Of a DNA stretch of 64,000 nt, positions 26,969 through 35,377 are shown piece after piece. The position numbers were made by a program, and so were the translations under genes. Source of the stretch: Photobacterium alginatilyticum (GTDB lineage: Bacteria; Pseudomonadota; Gammaproteobacteria; Enterobacterales; Vibrionaceae); contig NZ_RSEJ01000017.1 in assembly GCF_009910675.1 (NCBI RefSeq), forward strand, positions 1-64,000, read 5' to 3'. The stretch's first letter is position 1, and every line of letters starts with the position of its first letter. Under the pieces are notes generated by a model, which saw nothing but the letters and a program-made list of their open reading frames with translations, had not been told where the DNA came from and ran no database searches.

Positions 26969-27769
26969 TCAAATAGACTCGAAAAGACAAGGAAGTTCGC
27001 TCACCAGCACAGGGCGGCCAATGTAATAACCTTGCATATAATCGACCCCCAACTCCCTAACCGTATTGAAGTCGTTCTGGCTTTCGATCCCTTCCGTCAA
27101 TACTTTGGCATTGAGTTCATGTGCCAGGTTAATAACAGCCTGAAGTTCTTCCGGCTTACCATCTATGTAGTCCGTCAACAAGCTGCGGTCGACCTTAATA
27201 ATGTCCGGGTTAACTTTCCTGACACGGCTTTCCGATGAAGCATCGACACCATAATCATCTATCGCAATACGGAAACCGTAATCCTGCATATCCTGAAGCG
27301 AACTCACCAGCAGCCGGTCATTGGCACAGGTATGCTCGAGGATTTCAAAATAAATCCTGTCATTCGACAAACCCAGCTCCTTGACTCTAGAAATAAGCGA
27401 GTTATACCCATATTGCTGACTACCGGCATCTAACGCTGCAATGGGCGTCATATTCAAAAACAATGCGCCGTCAGAGACAAAACGCACAAAATTTCGTAAG
27501 TGTATAACCCGGGCCAAACGATCAAGGTTTATCCGATCACTGGAAGGCATAAAACCTGTACTAAAGAAAGGCTCTGTCTGTAACTGCAGTCCATCCTGAC
27601 CATAAATTCTAAGCAGCGCTTCATAACCAAACAGCGCACCAGACGCTGAGACTATTGGCTGGAAAGCACTTTTCATCGTGTTTCCCTTATAGTAAGCACT
27701 GCAACTCCCGACCTCCGATTGAGTCAGGTGCTGTTCGAGCTCATCCCTTGTTCTTAATATTCTCGCCAC
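26969..27769 (-). CDS. EAL-domain c-di-GMP phosphodiesterase
   Basis: This 266-residue protein consists almost wholly of an EAL domain, which hydrolyses cyclic di-GMP to pGpG. Key motifs are intact: FQPIV, YEALLR (the EAL metal ligand), LFLNMTP, FEILEH, IDDYG (for DDFG), IKVDRSL, LTEGIES and QGYYIGRP. It should therefore be active. No sensory domain, signal or membrane helix is seen, so it is a free cytoplasmic enzyme. The start is a GTG; an ATG at 27676 (MKSAFQPIV) is an alternative but would cut into the domain. It is convergent with fumC and stands alone. Confidence 0.85.
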   Translation of the reverse strand: MARILRTRDELEQHLTQSEVGSCSAYYKGNTMKSAFQPIVSASGALFGYEALLRIYGQDGLQLQTEPFFSTGFMPSSDRINLDRLARVIHLRNFVRFVSDGALFLNMTPIAALDAGSQQYGYNSLISRVKELGLSNDRIYFEILEHTCANDRLLVSSLQDMQDYGFRIAIDDYGVDASSESRVRKVNPDIIKVDRSLLTDYIDGKPEELQAVINLAHELNAKVLTEGIESQNDFNTVRELGVDYMQGYYIGRPVLVSELPCLFESI

Positions 27770-28074
27770 TGACTATCCATAGTTGCCGATGTGATATAAA
27801 CAAACATAATTCTTCCCGCATACTTTCATAGCAACCGTACAATATCTTAGGAAGCAACTCACATAATTCCTTTGGACTATACAGATTTTTCAGATCTACA
27901 TTCGTTTCACTAATGAGACAGTATTTGATTTTCAGTCAGTTATGACGAGTAACACTATGTCTGACAACCGTCTGCCTTCAAAAATACATAGGAATGAAAG
28001 GGTACTGTCATAATCCCTCACTATGCTCTGCGCTTATACAAAAAGACAGATGAAAAGATGAAAGGAAGAGCAGT
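27770..28074. other. Intergenic region without recognised elements
   Basis: This 305-base stretch between the divergent EAL and HAD genes is AT-rich and must hold both promoters. I see no dyad, terminator or reading frame that I can support. Confidence 0.3.
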
Positions 28075-28779
28075 TTGACACACACGAACCAGGCTATTAG
28101 CAGCAAGCCTTATCTGGCTGTATTTGATCTTGATGAAACGCTTATTGCTGCTGACTCTGCTTGCCTATGGAGTGAATTTATCGCTGAAAAAGAGCTGGCA
28201 TCAGATACACACCTGGCAGAAGAACGCGAATTAATGTCAGCTTATGCCAACGGGACGATGGACATGGATAGGTACATGCAGGCGACCCTGAAACCTATTA
28301 TCGGCATGGACAGCAAAACGCTGACTCAACTGGTGGCAGAGTTCATCGAGAGGAAAATCAAACCGGCATTTTATGCCGATGCTATTTCTCGCATTCAATG
28401 GCACAAACAACGCGGCGATATAGTCTTGGTGATTTCGGCAACAGGTGAACACCTGGTAAAACCTATTGCTAAGTTGCTCGGTGCCGATGATGTCATTGCG
28501 ATAAACCTCGAACAGATTAACGGCATCATCACCGGCAGAACAACCGGAACACTCAGTTATCAACAAGGAAAGGTGACAAGAATGAAAGCATGGATAGACG
28601 ATCACGACATCCAGTTCAAAGGAAGCTATGGCTATAGCGACTCAATCAATGATTTGCCGATGCTTGATGCCGTCGACCGCCCGTTTGCCGTCAATCCAGA
28701 CCCTGCTTTGGCACTACATGCACAAATGCAGGATTGGACGATAATGGACTGGCGCCACGAGAACAACATTTTGCGGTAA
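28075..28779 (+). CDS. HAD-superfamily IB hydrolase (SerB-like phosphatase)
   Basis: This 234-residue phosphatase has all four HAD motifs: FDLDETL (nucleophile Asp), VISATGE (motif II), the Lys in YQQGKVTR and YSDSINDLPML (motif IV). The cap is the helical subclass I type between motifs I and II, as in the HAD-IB group that includes phosphoserine phosphatase relatives. Start is TTG, supported by AGGAAGAG four bases upstream. It lies downstream of a 300-base gap and is convergent with the DeoR regulator. The substrate is unknown. Confidence 0.75.
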   Translation: MTHTNQAISSKPYLAVFDLDETLIAADSACLWSEFIAEKELASDTHLAEERELMSAYANGTMDMDRYMQATLKPIIGMDSKTLTQLVAEFIERKIKPAFYADAISRIQWHKQRGDIVLVISATGEHLVKPIAKLLGADDVIAINLEQINGIITGRTTGTLSYQQGKVTRMKAWIDDHDIQFKGSYGYSDSINDLPMLDAVDRPFAVNPDPALALHAQMQDWTIMDWRHENNILR

Positions 28780-28802
28780 GGCTGTACCTCCAGCAAGCAT
28801 AG

Positions 28803-28824
28803 GCCTTTTCTAATACGGAAAGGC
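28803..28824. terminator. Hairpin between the HAD and DeoR genes
   Basis: GCCTTTTC (28803-28810) pairs with GGAAAGGC (28817-28824, one mismatch), followed by TTTAAG on the plus strand. It is a modest convergent terminator. Confidence 0.45.
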
Positions 28825-28825
28825 T

Positions 28826-29581
28826 TTAAGCTTTGATAATCTCAACTCCGGCTTCTGACAACTCTGCCAAAATAGCCTCATTAGCATCTTTGCTGGTCAC
28901 CAGAGCCGACAGTTTATCGAACGAAGCAATAAAGTGAGTACCCACTTTATCCAGCTTACTGGCATCGGCTAACCCAACCACAGTCTCAGATTGCGCTATC
29001 ATGACTTTCAATGTCTGAGCTTCTTCCAGATTATTGATCATTAATCCCGAACTGGTATGCAATGCAAACACGCCAAGGAAGCATAGATCGAAATGAATTT
29101 CCTGCAACATTGCGTTAGTTGCAGCGCCGACAGACATAATCGCAGGCTTAAATACTCGCCCGCCGACTAAGATAAGCTCGATATTTTCATATGAGATAAG
29201 CTGACTGGCAATGAGCGGACTGGGGGTCACCACCGTAAACGGAAAATGCGTCGGCAAATTCTGGGCAATGTGCAAACACGTTGAACCGGAGTCAATCAGT
29301 ACAGTTTGCCCCGGCTGAATGAATGACAGTGCCTTAAGGGCTATGGCCTGTTTCGCCGGCTCAACTTCATCCTTTCGGTCGCGATAGTCGACCAGATCGT
29401 GCTGGCAAGGCAAAGCACCACCATGTACCCGCCGCAACAGCCCTTGCTGGGACAGACTGTTCAGATCACGCCTTACTGTATCTTCAGACACGCCCAAGTG
29501 ATGACTCAGCTCCGTGGCATATACCCTGCCCTGCGCCCGCAGCATCTCTAATATTCTATGTTGCCTTTCTTGTAATAACAC
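28826..29581 (-). CDS. DeoR-family transcriptional regulator
   Basis: This 251-residue repressor-type protein has the DeoR helix-turn-helix (RQHRILEMLRAQGRVYATEL, VSEDTVRRDLNSL) and then the sugar-phosphate-sensing DeoRC domain (TVLIDSGSTCLHIAQNLP, ILVGGRVFKPAIMSVG, VGLADASKL). The start is GTG. It is divergent from a HAD sugar-phosphatase-like gene, and the 135 bases between them contain two pairs of TTTTRC direct repeats that could be its operator. DeoR proteins typically respond to phosphorylated sugars, which fits control of a sugar-phosphate phosphatase. Confidence 0.85.
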   Translation of the reverse strand: MLLQERQHRILEMLRAQGRVYATELSHHLGVSEDTVRRDLNSLSQQGLLRRVHGGALPCQHDLVDYRDRKDEVEPAKQAIALKALSFIQPGQTVLIDSGSTCLHIAQNLPTHFPFTVVTPSPLIASQLISYENIELILVGGRVFKPAIMSVGAATNAMLQEIHFDLCFLGVFALHTSSGLMINNLEEAQTLKVMIAQSETVVGLADASKLDKVGTHFIASFDKLSALVTSKDANEAILAELSEAGVEIIKA

Positions 29582-29600
29582 TTTGCCGTTCTCTGCATGT

Positions 29601-29616
29601 TTTTACGTGATTTTAC
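29601..29616 (+). promoter_or_regulatory. Candidate DeoR operator, copy 1
   Basis: TTTTAC-GTGA-TTTTAC is a direct repeat with a 10-base period, one helical turn, just upstream of the DeoR-family gene. Confidence 0.45.
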
Positions 29617-29684
29617 TGTATTCAAGCGGAATTACCAGTTGCAAACCTGCAAGTTACTGCGCTAACATGCGTGAAATAAAGTTA

Positions 29685-29700
29685 TTTTGCATGATTTTGC
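29685..29700 (+). promoter_or_regulatory. Candidate DeoR operator, copy 2
   Basis: TTTTGC-ATGA-TTTTGC has the same layout and period as the 29601 copy, 17 bases before the HAD gene start. Confidence 0.45.
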
Positions 29701-29716
29701 ATTTTTGAGAGGTTCT

Positions 29717-30355
29717 ATGGTCGATGTTAAGGCAATCTTATTCGATTTAGACGGTACGCTTGTTGATTCAACCTCTTGTGTTGAAGCCGTTTGGGAGGAG
29801 TGGGCTACAAGGCACGATGTCGATAAAGACAGACTGCTGGCAGAAGTACATGGTTGCCGGGCCTTGGAAGTTATCCCAAAGTTCAAACCAGAGCTGAATG
29901 TCCTGGAGGAAAATGACAAGCTGCTCAAGCAAGAAATCGAGCACGCATCCGAAGTAACACTTATCCCGGGCGCTGATTCTCTATTACATTCCCTCAAAAA
30001 TTTGCCATGGGGAATCGTTACCATGAGCTCAAGAGAACTGGCACGTGCCAAACTGGAAGCCACTGGGCTGCCGATGCCTGATGTACTTATTACTGCAGAC
30101 GATATTACCCACGGCAAACCTAACCCCGAATCGTACCTGTTGGGAGCCGAGAAGCTGAAAGTCGAGCCATCTCAATGTTTGGTGTTTGAAGATGCTATTT
30201 CAGGGATAAAAAGTGCAAACAGCGCCGGAATGCAGGTAATTCAAATAGTATTTTCTGGTCATAGCGACATTCAAACCGATATTCTAAGCCATATCGAAGA
30301 CATGACGTCTGTTTCAGTTACTGCAACAGATAAATACCTGACTATTCGCGTATAA
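29717..30355 (+). CDS. HAD-superfamily IA sugar-phosphatase-like protein
   Basis: This 212-residue protein is of the beta-phosphoglucomutase/sugar-phosphatase group. Motif I is FDLDGTLVDS, motif II VTMSSRE, motif III lies around HGKPNPESYL and motif IV FEDAISGIKSA. The cap lies between motifs I and II. It resembles YfbT/YniC-type hexitol or sugar phosphatases. The start at 29717 follows GAGAGG at six bases; an upstream ATG at 29687 would add ten poorly matching residues. It is divergent from the DeoR regulator and probably its target. Gamma-carbohydrate specificity cannot be read from the sequence. Confidence 0.8.
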   Translation: MVDVKAILFDLDGTLVDSTSCVEAVWEEWATRHDVDKDRLLAEVHGCRALEVIPKFKPELNVLEENDKLLKQEIEHASEVTLIPGADSLLHSLKNLPWGIVTMSSRELARAKLEATGLPMPDVLITADDITHGKPNPESYLLGAEKLKVEPSQCLVFEDAISGIKSANSAGMQVIQIVFSGHSDIQTDILSHIEDMTSVSVTATDKYLTIRV

Positions 30356-30382
30356 GTTACTCATAATATTCAAGTATACAAA

Positions 30383-30420
30383 GAGCAGCTCTAGTGCAAT
30401 TCCCCCTGCCTGAGCTGCTC
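30383..30420. terminator. Hairpin downstream of the HAD gene
   Basis: GAGCAGCTC (30383-30391) and GAGCTGCTC (30412-30420) form a perfect 9-bp stem with a 20-base loop. It lacks a U-run, so termination is uncertain. Confidence 0.4.
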
Positions 30421-30558
30421 GCCTTCCCACTGTTTCGGCTCCCTCAAAATAGTTCATTCAAATAATTTGATGTTGTTGTTCAACTTGCGTGACTTATGTT
30501 TCACAAATTAATAACTAAAATATAGCTATTCAAGTTTGGAACAGATTGATTTGCCGTA

Positions 30559-31095
30559 ATGAAAAATGCACCGAAACCTTATGACTGGCTATCTATTACT
30601 ATTCACTGGCTCTCTGCCGTTGTGATCATCGGCTTATTTGCCGTTGGGCTGTGGATGGTTGATTTGAACTACTATTCTCAATGGTATAAACCGGTTCCGC
30701 ACTGGCATAAATCAGCCGGTCTATGTCTAGCTTTTGTCACCCTTTTCCGCCTTGTTTGGAAAACCCTCAAAGGCCACCCGGCCATTGAAGGTGCCCGTTG
30801 GGAGCAAATGGGAGCAAAAATGGCTCATTGGGTTATCTATGTCATGCTATTCGGGCTTTTTATTTCGGGCTATCTGATTTCCACTGCCGACGGGCGAGCC
30901 ATTGAAGTGTTCAACTGGTTCTCGGTTCCAGCGGCAGGTGAACTGTTTCCTAACCAGGCAGATATTGCTGGCGAGGTTCACTACTACCTTGCATTCGGCC
31001 TGATCGGGCTGGCTGCGCTGCACGCACTTGCTGCTTTAAAGCATCACTATATCAACAAAGACAATACGTTAAAAAAAATGTTGGGAGTAAAGTAA
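30559..31095 (+). CDS. Cytochrome b561-family membrane protein
   Basis: This 178-residue inner-membrane protein has four predicted helices (about 13-33, 50-70, 87-107, 140-160). It has paired histidines for two b-type haems (IHWLSAVV, HWHKSAGL, VHYYLAFG, ALHALAALKHHY). CybB-type proteins pass electrons, for example from ubiquinol, and E. coli CybB oxidises it with superoxide. The next gene, a YceI-family protein, begins two bases after its stop; the cybB-yceI pair is common and implies a shared function, possibly with an isoprenoid quinone carried by YceI. Confidence 0.9.
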   Translation: MKNAPKPYDWLSITIHWLSAVVIIGLFAVGLWMVDLNYYSQWYKPVPHWHKSAGLCLAFVTLFRLVWKTLKGHPAIEGARWEQMGAKMAHWVIYVMLFGLFISGYLISTADGRAIEVFNWFSVPAAGELFPNQADIAGEVHYYLAFGLIGLAALHALAALKHHYINKDNTLKKMLGVK

Positions 31096-31097
31096 AC

Positions 31098-31667
31098 ATG
31101 AAAAAGCAACTACTGGCTCTGGGTCTACTGACTGCGTTATCTATTCCGTCTATTGCTTCTGCAGCAGACTACATGATTGACACCAAGGGAGCACACGCTT
31201 CCATCAACCTCAAAATCAAGCATCTCGGCTATAGCTGGATCAAGGGACGTTTTAATACTTTCGACGGTACTTTCAGCTACGATCCAATGAATATCTCGGC
31301 ATCCAAAGTAAGCGTGAATGTAGATACCACCAGCTTTGATACCAACCACGCAGAGCGTGACAAGCACGTACGCAGCGAAGATTTTCTGGACGTGAAAAAA
31401 TACTCAACGGCAACATTTACCAGTAACAAGGTCGAACCAAAAGGCAACGGCGAAATGACTATCACTGGTGATCTGACCCTTCACGGCCAGACCAAGCCGA
31501 TTGCCATTGATGCCGTGTTTGTCGGTGAAGGCGAAGATCCGTGGGGAGGCTACCGCGCAGGCTTTACCGGTACAACCCGCATTGAGCTCAAAGACTTCGG
31601 TATTCAGGTAATGGGTGAATCAAGCTACGCCGATCTTGAGCTACATGTCGAAGGTATTCGTCAGTAA
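31098..31667 (+). CDS. YceI-family periplasmic protein
   Basis: This 189-residue secreted protein has a signal peptide (residues 1-22, SIASAA cut) and then a lipocalin-like YceI beta-barrel that binds polyisoprenoid chains in structurally known members. Family features visible are YMIDTKGAHASINLKIKHLG, the mid-barrel KVSVNVDTTSFDTNHAERD and HVRSEDFLDV. The C-terminal YADLELHVEG strand closes the barrel. It is directly coupled to the b561 gene and followed by a strong terminator. The role is probably lipid or quinone binding at the periplasmic face. Confidence 0.9.
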   Translation: MKKQLLALGLLTALSIPSIASAADYMIDTKGAHASINLKIKHLGYSWIKGRFNTFDGTFSYDPMNISASKVSVNVDTTSFDTNHAERDKHVRSEDFLDVKKYSTATFTSNKVEPKGNGEMTITGDLTLHGQTKPIAIDAVFVGEGEDPWGGYRAGFTGTTRIELKDFGIQVMGESSYADLELHVEGIRQ

Positions 31668-31702
31668 CATCCATCAGTAACAACACACTGTCCTTTCCTT
31701 TT

Positions 31703-31730
31703 AATCCGGCATTTTGCCGGATTTTTTTAT
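31703..31730 (+). terminator. Terminator of the b561-yceI operon
   Basis: AATCCGGCA (31703-31711) pairs with TGCCGGATT (31715-31723) with a three-base loop and is followed by TTTTTTAT. Confidence 0.9.
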
Positions 31731-31868
31731 CTGCGTGTACAATACTGATAATCAAAAATAGTTACCTATAGTAACAGATTGAAATATACCCTCTGAGCTA
31801 GGATGATAGGCCCAAGCTCAAGGGAATATCGATAACAAAGTTATCGCGTTAAAGAGAAGGTAAAGAAA

Positions 31869-32600
31869 ATGACACCACAAGAAAAAGAACTGATTCAAAA
31901 TGTTGCCAATAAACTGAAGCAAAGCCCGGACAAAACCAAGGATGCTGACGCTGAGAAACTGATTGGCGATGAAATCGGTTCCCAGCAGGATGCCATCTAC
32001 AAGCTGACTCAAGCCGTGCTGGTACAGGAAATGGCGCTCAAGGAGATGAAACAGAAGAACGAATACCTTGAGAAGTGTGTCGAGCACCACAAGTCAGAAT
32101 CAAACCGAGGTGCTTTCAGCAAAATGATGGGCGGCAACCGCCCGGCACCTCAACCACCTAGGCCTGCACATCAACCAAGCGCATTCGGCAGCTTCATGCA
32201 AACAGCCGCAAGCGTCGCGGTTGGTATGGTGGCCGGTAATATGATCAGCAATGCCCTATTCGGCAATGATGAACCAGCTGCGGACGAGATGGCCGCTGCG
32301 GATGCTGCACCAGATGCCGCGATGGATGAAGGCCTGGCATCTGCTGAAGAAAGTACTGGCGGCTTCCTGGATGACTCATCTGGCTTTGCCTCTGACTATA
32401 CCGAGACCAGTGGTGGCTTTGGTAATGCCGGATTCGGTGACGCTGGTTTCGGAGAGAGTGGCTTCGGTGAAGGCGGGTTTGGTGATGCTGGATTTGATGA
32501 CAGCTTTGCCAATGCACCGTCGGATGATGGCGGTTTTGGCGGCGGTGACAGCTTCTTCGGCGGCGGTGATGACTTCGGTTTTGGTGACGACGACGTCTAA
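31869..32600 (+). CDS. DUF2076-type protein with Gly-Phe-rich acidic tail
   Basis: This 243-residue cytoplasmic protein has a DUF2076-like N-terminus (TPQEKELIQNVANKLKQS, then DADAEKLIGDEI and a coiled coil KQKNEYLEKCVEHHK). A Pro-rich linker and a short hydrophobic patch (SVAVGMVAGNMISNALFG) follow. The last 70 residues repeat a five-residue unit, GFG plus two variable (GFGNA GFGDA GFGES GFGEG GFGDA), and end in an acidic Gly/Phe/Asp tail. The function is unknown. The tail looks disordered and could promote self-association. GAGAAGG precedes the start. Confidence 0.7.
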   Translation: MTPQEKELIQNVANKLKQSPDKTKDADAEKLIGDEIGSQQDAIYKLTQAVLVQEMALKEMKQKNEYLEKCVEHHKSESNRGAFSKMMGGNRPAPQPPRPAHQPSAFGSFMQTAASVAVGMVAGNMISNALFGNDEPAADEMAAADAAPDAAMDEGLASAEESTGGFLDDSSGFASDYTETSGGFGNAGFGDAGFGESGFGEGGFGDAGFDDSFANAPSDDGGFGGGDSFFGGGDDFGFGDDDV

Positions 32601-32629
32601 GACTGAATATTATTCATAGACTAGAAGCT

Positions 32630-32660
32630 CAACAGCTCACATTTTAGCTGTTGCGTTTCT
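32630..32660 (+). terminator. Terminator behind the DUF2076 gene
   Basis: CAACAGCT (32630-32637) pairs with AGCTGTTG (32646-32653), followed by CGTTTCTTATT. It lies 19 bases before the next gene, so it may attenuate rather than stop. Confidence 0.55.
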
Positions 32661-32671
32661 TATTATAGAAG

Positions 32672-33430
32672 ATGCAGCTACTTCTCCTCTTCTCCATTTT
32701 CATTGGCATGCTGGTGCTCGTTCGCCAGCTTGAGGTTTTTGCTGCATCCAAGTTAGCGCAGTACGGTAAATACCGTTTGCGCTACCTTACTGCCTTTATC
32801 GGCACCCCGGTTCACGAGCTCAGCCACGCCTTGCTATGCGTGCTTGCCCGGCACAAGATCCATGAGATCAAGCTGCTGCAATTAAACGGCAGTAGTCAAC
32901 TTGGTTATGTCCATCACAGCTTTAATCCCAAAAGCCTTTACCAGCAATGCGGACGGTTCTTCATTGGCATTGCCCCCGTCTTCGGCGGCCTGCTAACCAT
33001 GGCTATCATGTCGAAAATCATCTACCCGCATTACGGCTTTGGACAGTTGGTTGGAGCCAACCAGAACAAACTGCTAGCTATCAGCAGTGTTTCTGGCTAC
33101 CTGGATGTTTTTGCGCAGAACATAGGACACGCTCTGGCGCTCTTTACCGAGCTTTTCAATCAGGGAAAACTGAAATTTATTGTATGGTTTTTCGCGATGG
33201 CGTCCATTACGAGCCATATTTGTCCTTCTGCCTCAGACATGAAGGGGGCGGCAATCGGCGCCCTGTTCCTATCGGCCCTGCTCGCTTTTCTCTTCTTCGT
33301 TGTAAATATTAATCTCTATAGTATCGCCTTAACAACTATCAGTCTGCTGCTGGGTATCCTGATGCTGTTTTTCCTGGTGCTTATCATCTATTTCCTACTG
33401 ATTATCGTTATTGCCAGGTTGCTGCCTTAA
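32672..33430 (+). CDS. Polytopic membrane protein with HExxH motif (M50-like)
   Basis: This 252-residue membrane protein has about five hydrophobic segments (near 1-17, 90-112, 165-185, 190-212, 215-250). A HELSH motif sits at residues 48-52 in a TPVHELSHALLC context, within or next to a membrane segment, as in zinc site-2 proteases of the M50 group. A second metal ligand, such as the NPDG/LDG motif of S2P, is not obvious, so proteolytic activity is uncertain. It may be a membrane metalloenzyme of unknown role. It lies between DUF2076 and TM2-like genes, all plus strand. Confidence 0.6.
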   Translation: MQLLLLFSIFIGMLVLVRQLEVFAASKLAQYGKYRLRYLTAFIGTPVHELSHALLCVLARHKIHEIKLLQLNGSSQLGYVHHSFNPKSLYQQCGRFFIGIAPVFGGLLTMAIMSKIIYPHYGFGQLVGANQNKLLAISSVSGYLDVFAQNIGHALALFTELFNQGKLKFIVWFFAMASITSHICPSASDMKGAAIGALFLSALLAFLFFVVNINLYSIALTTISLLLGILMLFFLVLIIYFLLIIVIARLLP

Positions 33431-33548
33431 TACCAGCGCTTCATCTTTTTCATTTCTTTTTGCGTAATTTTCTCTGGATTTCCGTCCCTCGTTATTTGCT
33501 CTGCCGATATGGATACTAAGCGCATTCCCAAACAATGAGATAGACAAC

Positions 33549-33905
33549 ATGAGCATTCAAGACACACTACATTCAGAGCGCATCCGCAACCAATTAAAGA
33601 ACAACATGATTGGTGTTTTCCTTAACTTTATCCTGCCCGGCCTTGGCCACTGCTATGCCGGCAAGGTGATGTTCGGCCTTATCTTCATGCTGATTTCTGT
33701 GGTATGTATTTTCACCGCATTTCTCATTGTACCCGGCATTATTTATCTTGGTATCTGGATCTGGACCATGGTGGCTGTCAACCGCCTGATCAAGAACAAC
33801 AACGAGCAAATCCTCAGCAAGGAGCTGGCAGCGCTTAACCCGGAAGAAGGCACAAAGCCCCTTGCTAATACAGCCGAAAACACCACAGTAAACGAAGCCA
33901 ACTAA
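33549..33905 (+). CDS. TM2-like small membrane protein
   Basis: This 118-residue protein has two adjacent hydrophobic helices joined by a short turn (FLNFILPGLGHCYAGKVMFG and LIFMLISVVCIFTAFLIVP), plus a third shorter segment (GIIYLGIWIWTMVAV). LPGLGHCYAGK is close to the LPGLGQFYLG pattern of TM2 domains, and the mainly charged N- and C-termini are cytoplasmic. TM2 proteins have no settled role. It is followed by a perfect 13-bp hairpin that probably ends the transcript. Confidence 0.7.
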   Translation: MSIQDTLHSERIRNQLKNNMIGVFLNFILPGLGHCYAGKVMFGLIFMLISVVCIFTAFLIVPGIIYLGIWIWTMVAVNRLIKNNNEQILSKELAALNPEEGTKPLANTAENTTVNEAN

Positions 33906-33921
33906 CTGCTCCCTCCCCCAA

Positions 33922-33957
33922 GGATTTAAGGCAAAATATTAACCTTGCCTTAAATCC
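33922..33957. terminator. Perfect 13-bp hairpin behind the TM2-like gene
   Basis: GGATTTAAGGCAA (33922-33934) and TTGCCTTAAATCC (33945-33957) enclose ten bases. It has no U-run but is a strong structure. Confidence 0.6.
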
Positions 33958-33994
33958 CTACTTACTTTCTACGCTTGCACTATACGGGTTTTCA

Positions 33995-34702
33995 ATGCGC
34001 CCTTTTATTCCTCGCCACTTTCACCAAGCGATAACAAGAAATACAGCTGGAACCGATTTTATTGTCAGCGATATTCACGGCCAGTACCGGCAACTTTACC
34101 GCGAACTAACGCGCTGTCAGTTCCGTCCCGACAGAGACAGGCTGTTTAGTACCGGGGACTTGATCTCCCGCGGCCCGCAGAGCCCGCACTGCCTGGAGCT
34201 GCTTTTACAACCGTGGTTTTGTCCCGTACTGGGCAACCACGAACAACTATTCCTGTTAGGATTTTCCAATCAGACGTTCTGGGACAAGCTTATCGATAAC
34301 GGAAGCAGCTGGTTAAAGGCTTTCCTCCACCAGCCGCAAATGCTGCTTCGCTGGCAGACCCTGATTTCACTCCGGATGCCACTGGCATTAACTCTGTCAT
34401 TTGCTCATCAGCAAATTGGCATTAGCCATGCCACTGCCCCAAGGGACTGGCACGAGGTTGTAAAAGGCCAACTGAGTACTGAAGAAGTGTGGCGAATGTT
34501 ATGGAATCGAAGCGATATCGACACTGTGGGCAAAACATCTATACGCAATATTAACCTGACACTGCATGGACATAACCCAAGCTGCAAACCGGTCTACCGT
34601 CAGAACCAGTGCTGGCTAATGAGTGACGATGGTAACCAGAGCCTGGTGGTCAAACCGATCAAATACTATACAGAACACCAGAACCAGTCTGAATTTACGT
34701 AA
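33995..34702 (+). CDS. PP2A-like metallo-dependent Ser/Thr protein phosphatase
   Basis: This 235-residue enzyme is of the PrpA/lambda-phosphatase type. Metal-ligand motifs are SDIHGQYRQL (Asp26, His28), STGDLISRGP, LGNHEQLFL and a distal His in LTLHGHNP. It should remove phosphate from Ser/Thr or Tyr residues using two metal ions in the cytoplasm. It lies just upstream of an ECF sigma factor and a Hanks-type kinase, giving a writer/eraser pair around a transcription factor. The 45-base gap to the sigma gene allows co-transcription. Confidence 0.85.
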   Translation: MRPFIPRHFHQAITRNTAGTDFIVSDIHGQYRQLYRELTRCQFRPDRDRLFSTGDLISRGPQSPHCLELLLQPWFCPVLGNHEQLFLLGFSNQTFWDKLIDNGSSWLKAFLHQPQMLLRWQTLISLRMPLALTLSFAHQQIGISHATAPRDWHEVVKGQLSTEEVWRMLWNRSDIDTVGKTSIRNINLTLHGHNPSCKPVYRQNQCWLMSDDGNQSLVVKPIKYYTEHQNQSEFT

Positions 34703-34747
34703 AAAAGCAGGATTTCTCTGTAAAGTCACTTTATTATCAGTTGGTTA

Positions 34748-35377
34748 ATGATTCCAATGAGTATAGAGCCGAACATGGTCAAACCGTCAATCACTCGCCT
34801 GACAGAAAGAGACGATGCCACCCAGCTACTCGAAGGGTGGCGTTCTCGAGATAAGAAAGCCGAACAGCTCTTTTTTGCCGCTGCCTACGAGGATATCAAG
34901 GCCATTGTCAGACGGCTGCGGGAAAAAAACGATCCGAGCAAAACTATATTGTGCGATGCATCGGTTACCGAGCTTAGCCATGAGGCCATTCTGAAGCTCA
35001 ACCGCTGGCGCAATGACGAAACCCCCTTTACTCATCGCAAAGAGTTTATCGAATATGTTCGCCGCTCGGTGTGGCATTTGTTGTTCGCCGATCCCGACGA
35101 GATGGCCAAGCGCCAGGAGTGCAAACTGGCCTACCTGTCACAGCTTAACGATACGCAGAATGATAGCATCACGCCCGATATGTCACAAAGTCACGACCTG
35201 CACAAGGCATTGCTGGAACTCAGAAATCGCTATCCCGAGCAAGCCGAGGTCTTTGAGTATAAGCATTTTGCTGCCGTCACCAATAAAGAAATCGCCACCT
35301 TGCTCAAGGTCAGCGAAAGAACCGTCAACAACCGCTTGCAGTTTGCCACGCACTTTTTGAAAAAAAGCCTGACCTAA
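34748..35377 (+). CDS. ECF-type sigma factor associated with a Ser/Thr kinase
   Basis: This 209-residue sigma-70-family factor has a sigma-2-like N-terminal half (LLEGWRSRDKKAEQLFFAAA, DIKAIVRRLRE) and a C-terminal sigma-4 helix-turn-helix (YPEQAEVFEYKHFAAVTNKE, VSERTVNNRLQFA). ECF factors encoded next to Hanks-type kinases form a recognised group (ECF43-like), activated by phosphorylation instead of an anti-sigma factor. No anti-sigma gene is nearby, which fits. The stop and the next ATG are adjacent (TAA then ATG). Which genes it controls is not visible here. Confidence 0.8.
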   Translation: MIPMSIEPNMVKPSITRLTERDDATQLLEGWRSRDKKAEQLFFAAAYEDIKAIVRRLREKNDPSKTILCDASVTELSHEAILKLNRWRNDETPFTHRKEFIEYVRRSVWHLLFADPDEMAKRQECKLAYLSQLNDTQNDSITPDMSQSHDLHKALLELRNRYPEQAEVFEYKHFAAVTNKEIATLLKVSERTVNNRLQFATHFLKKSLT

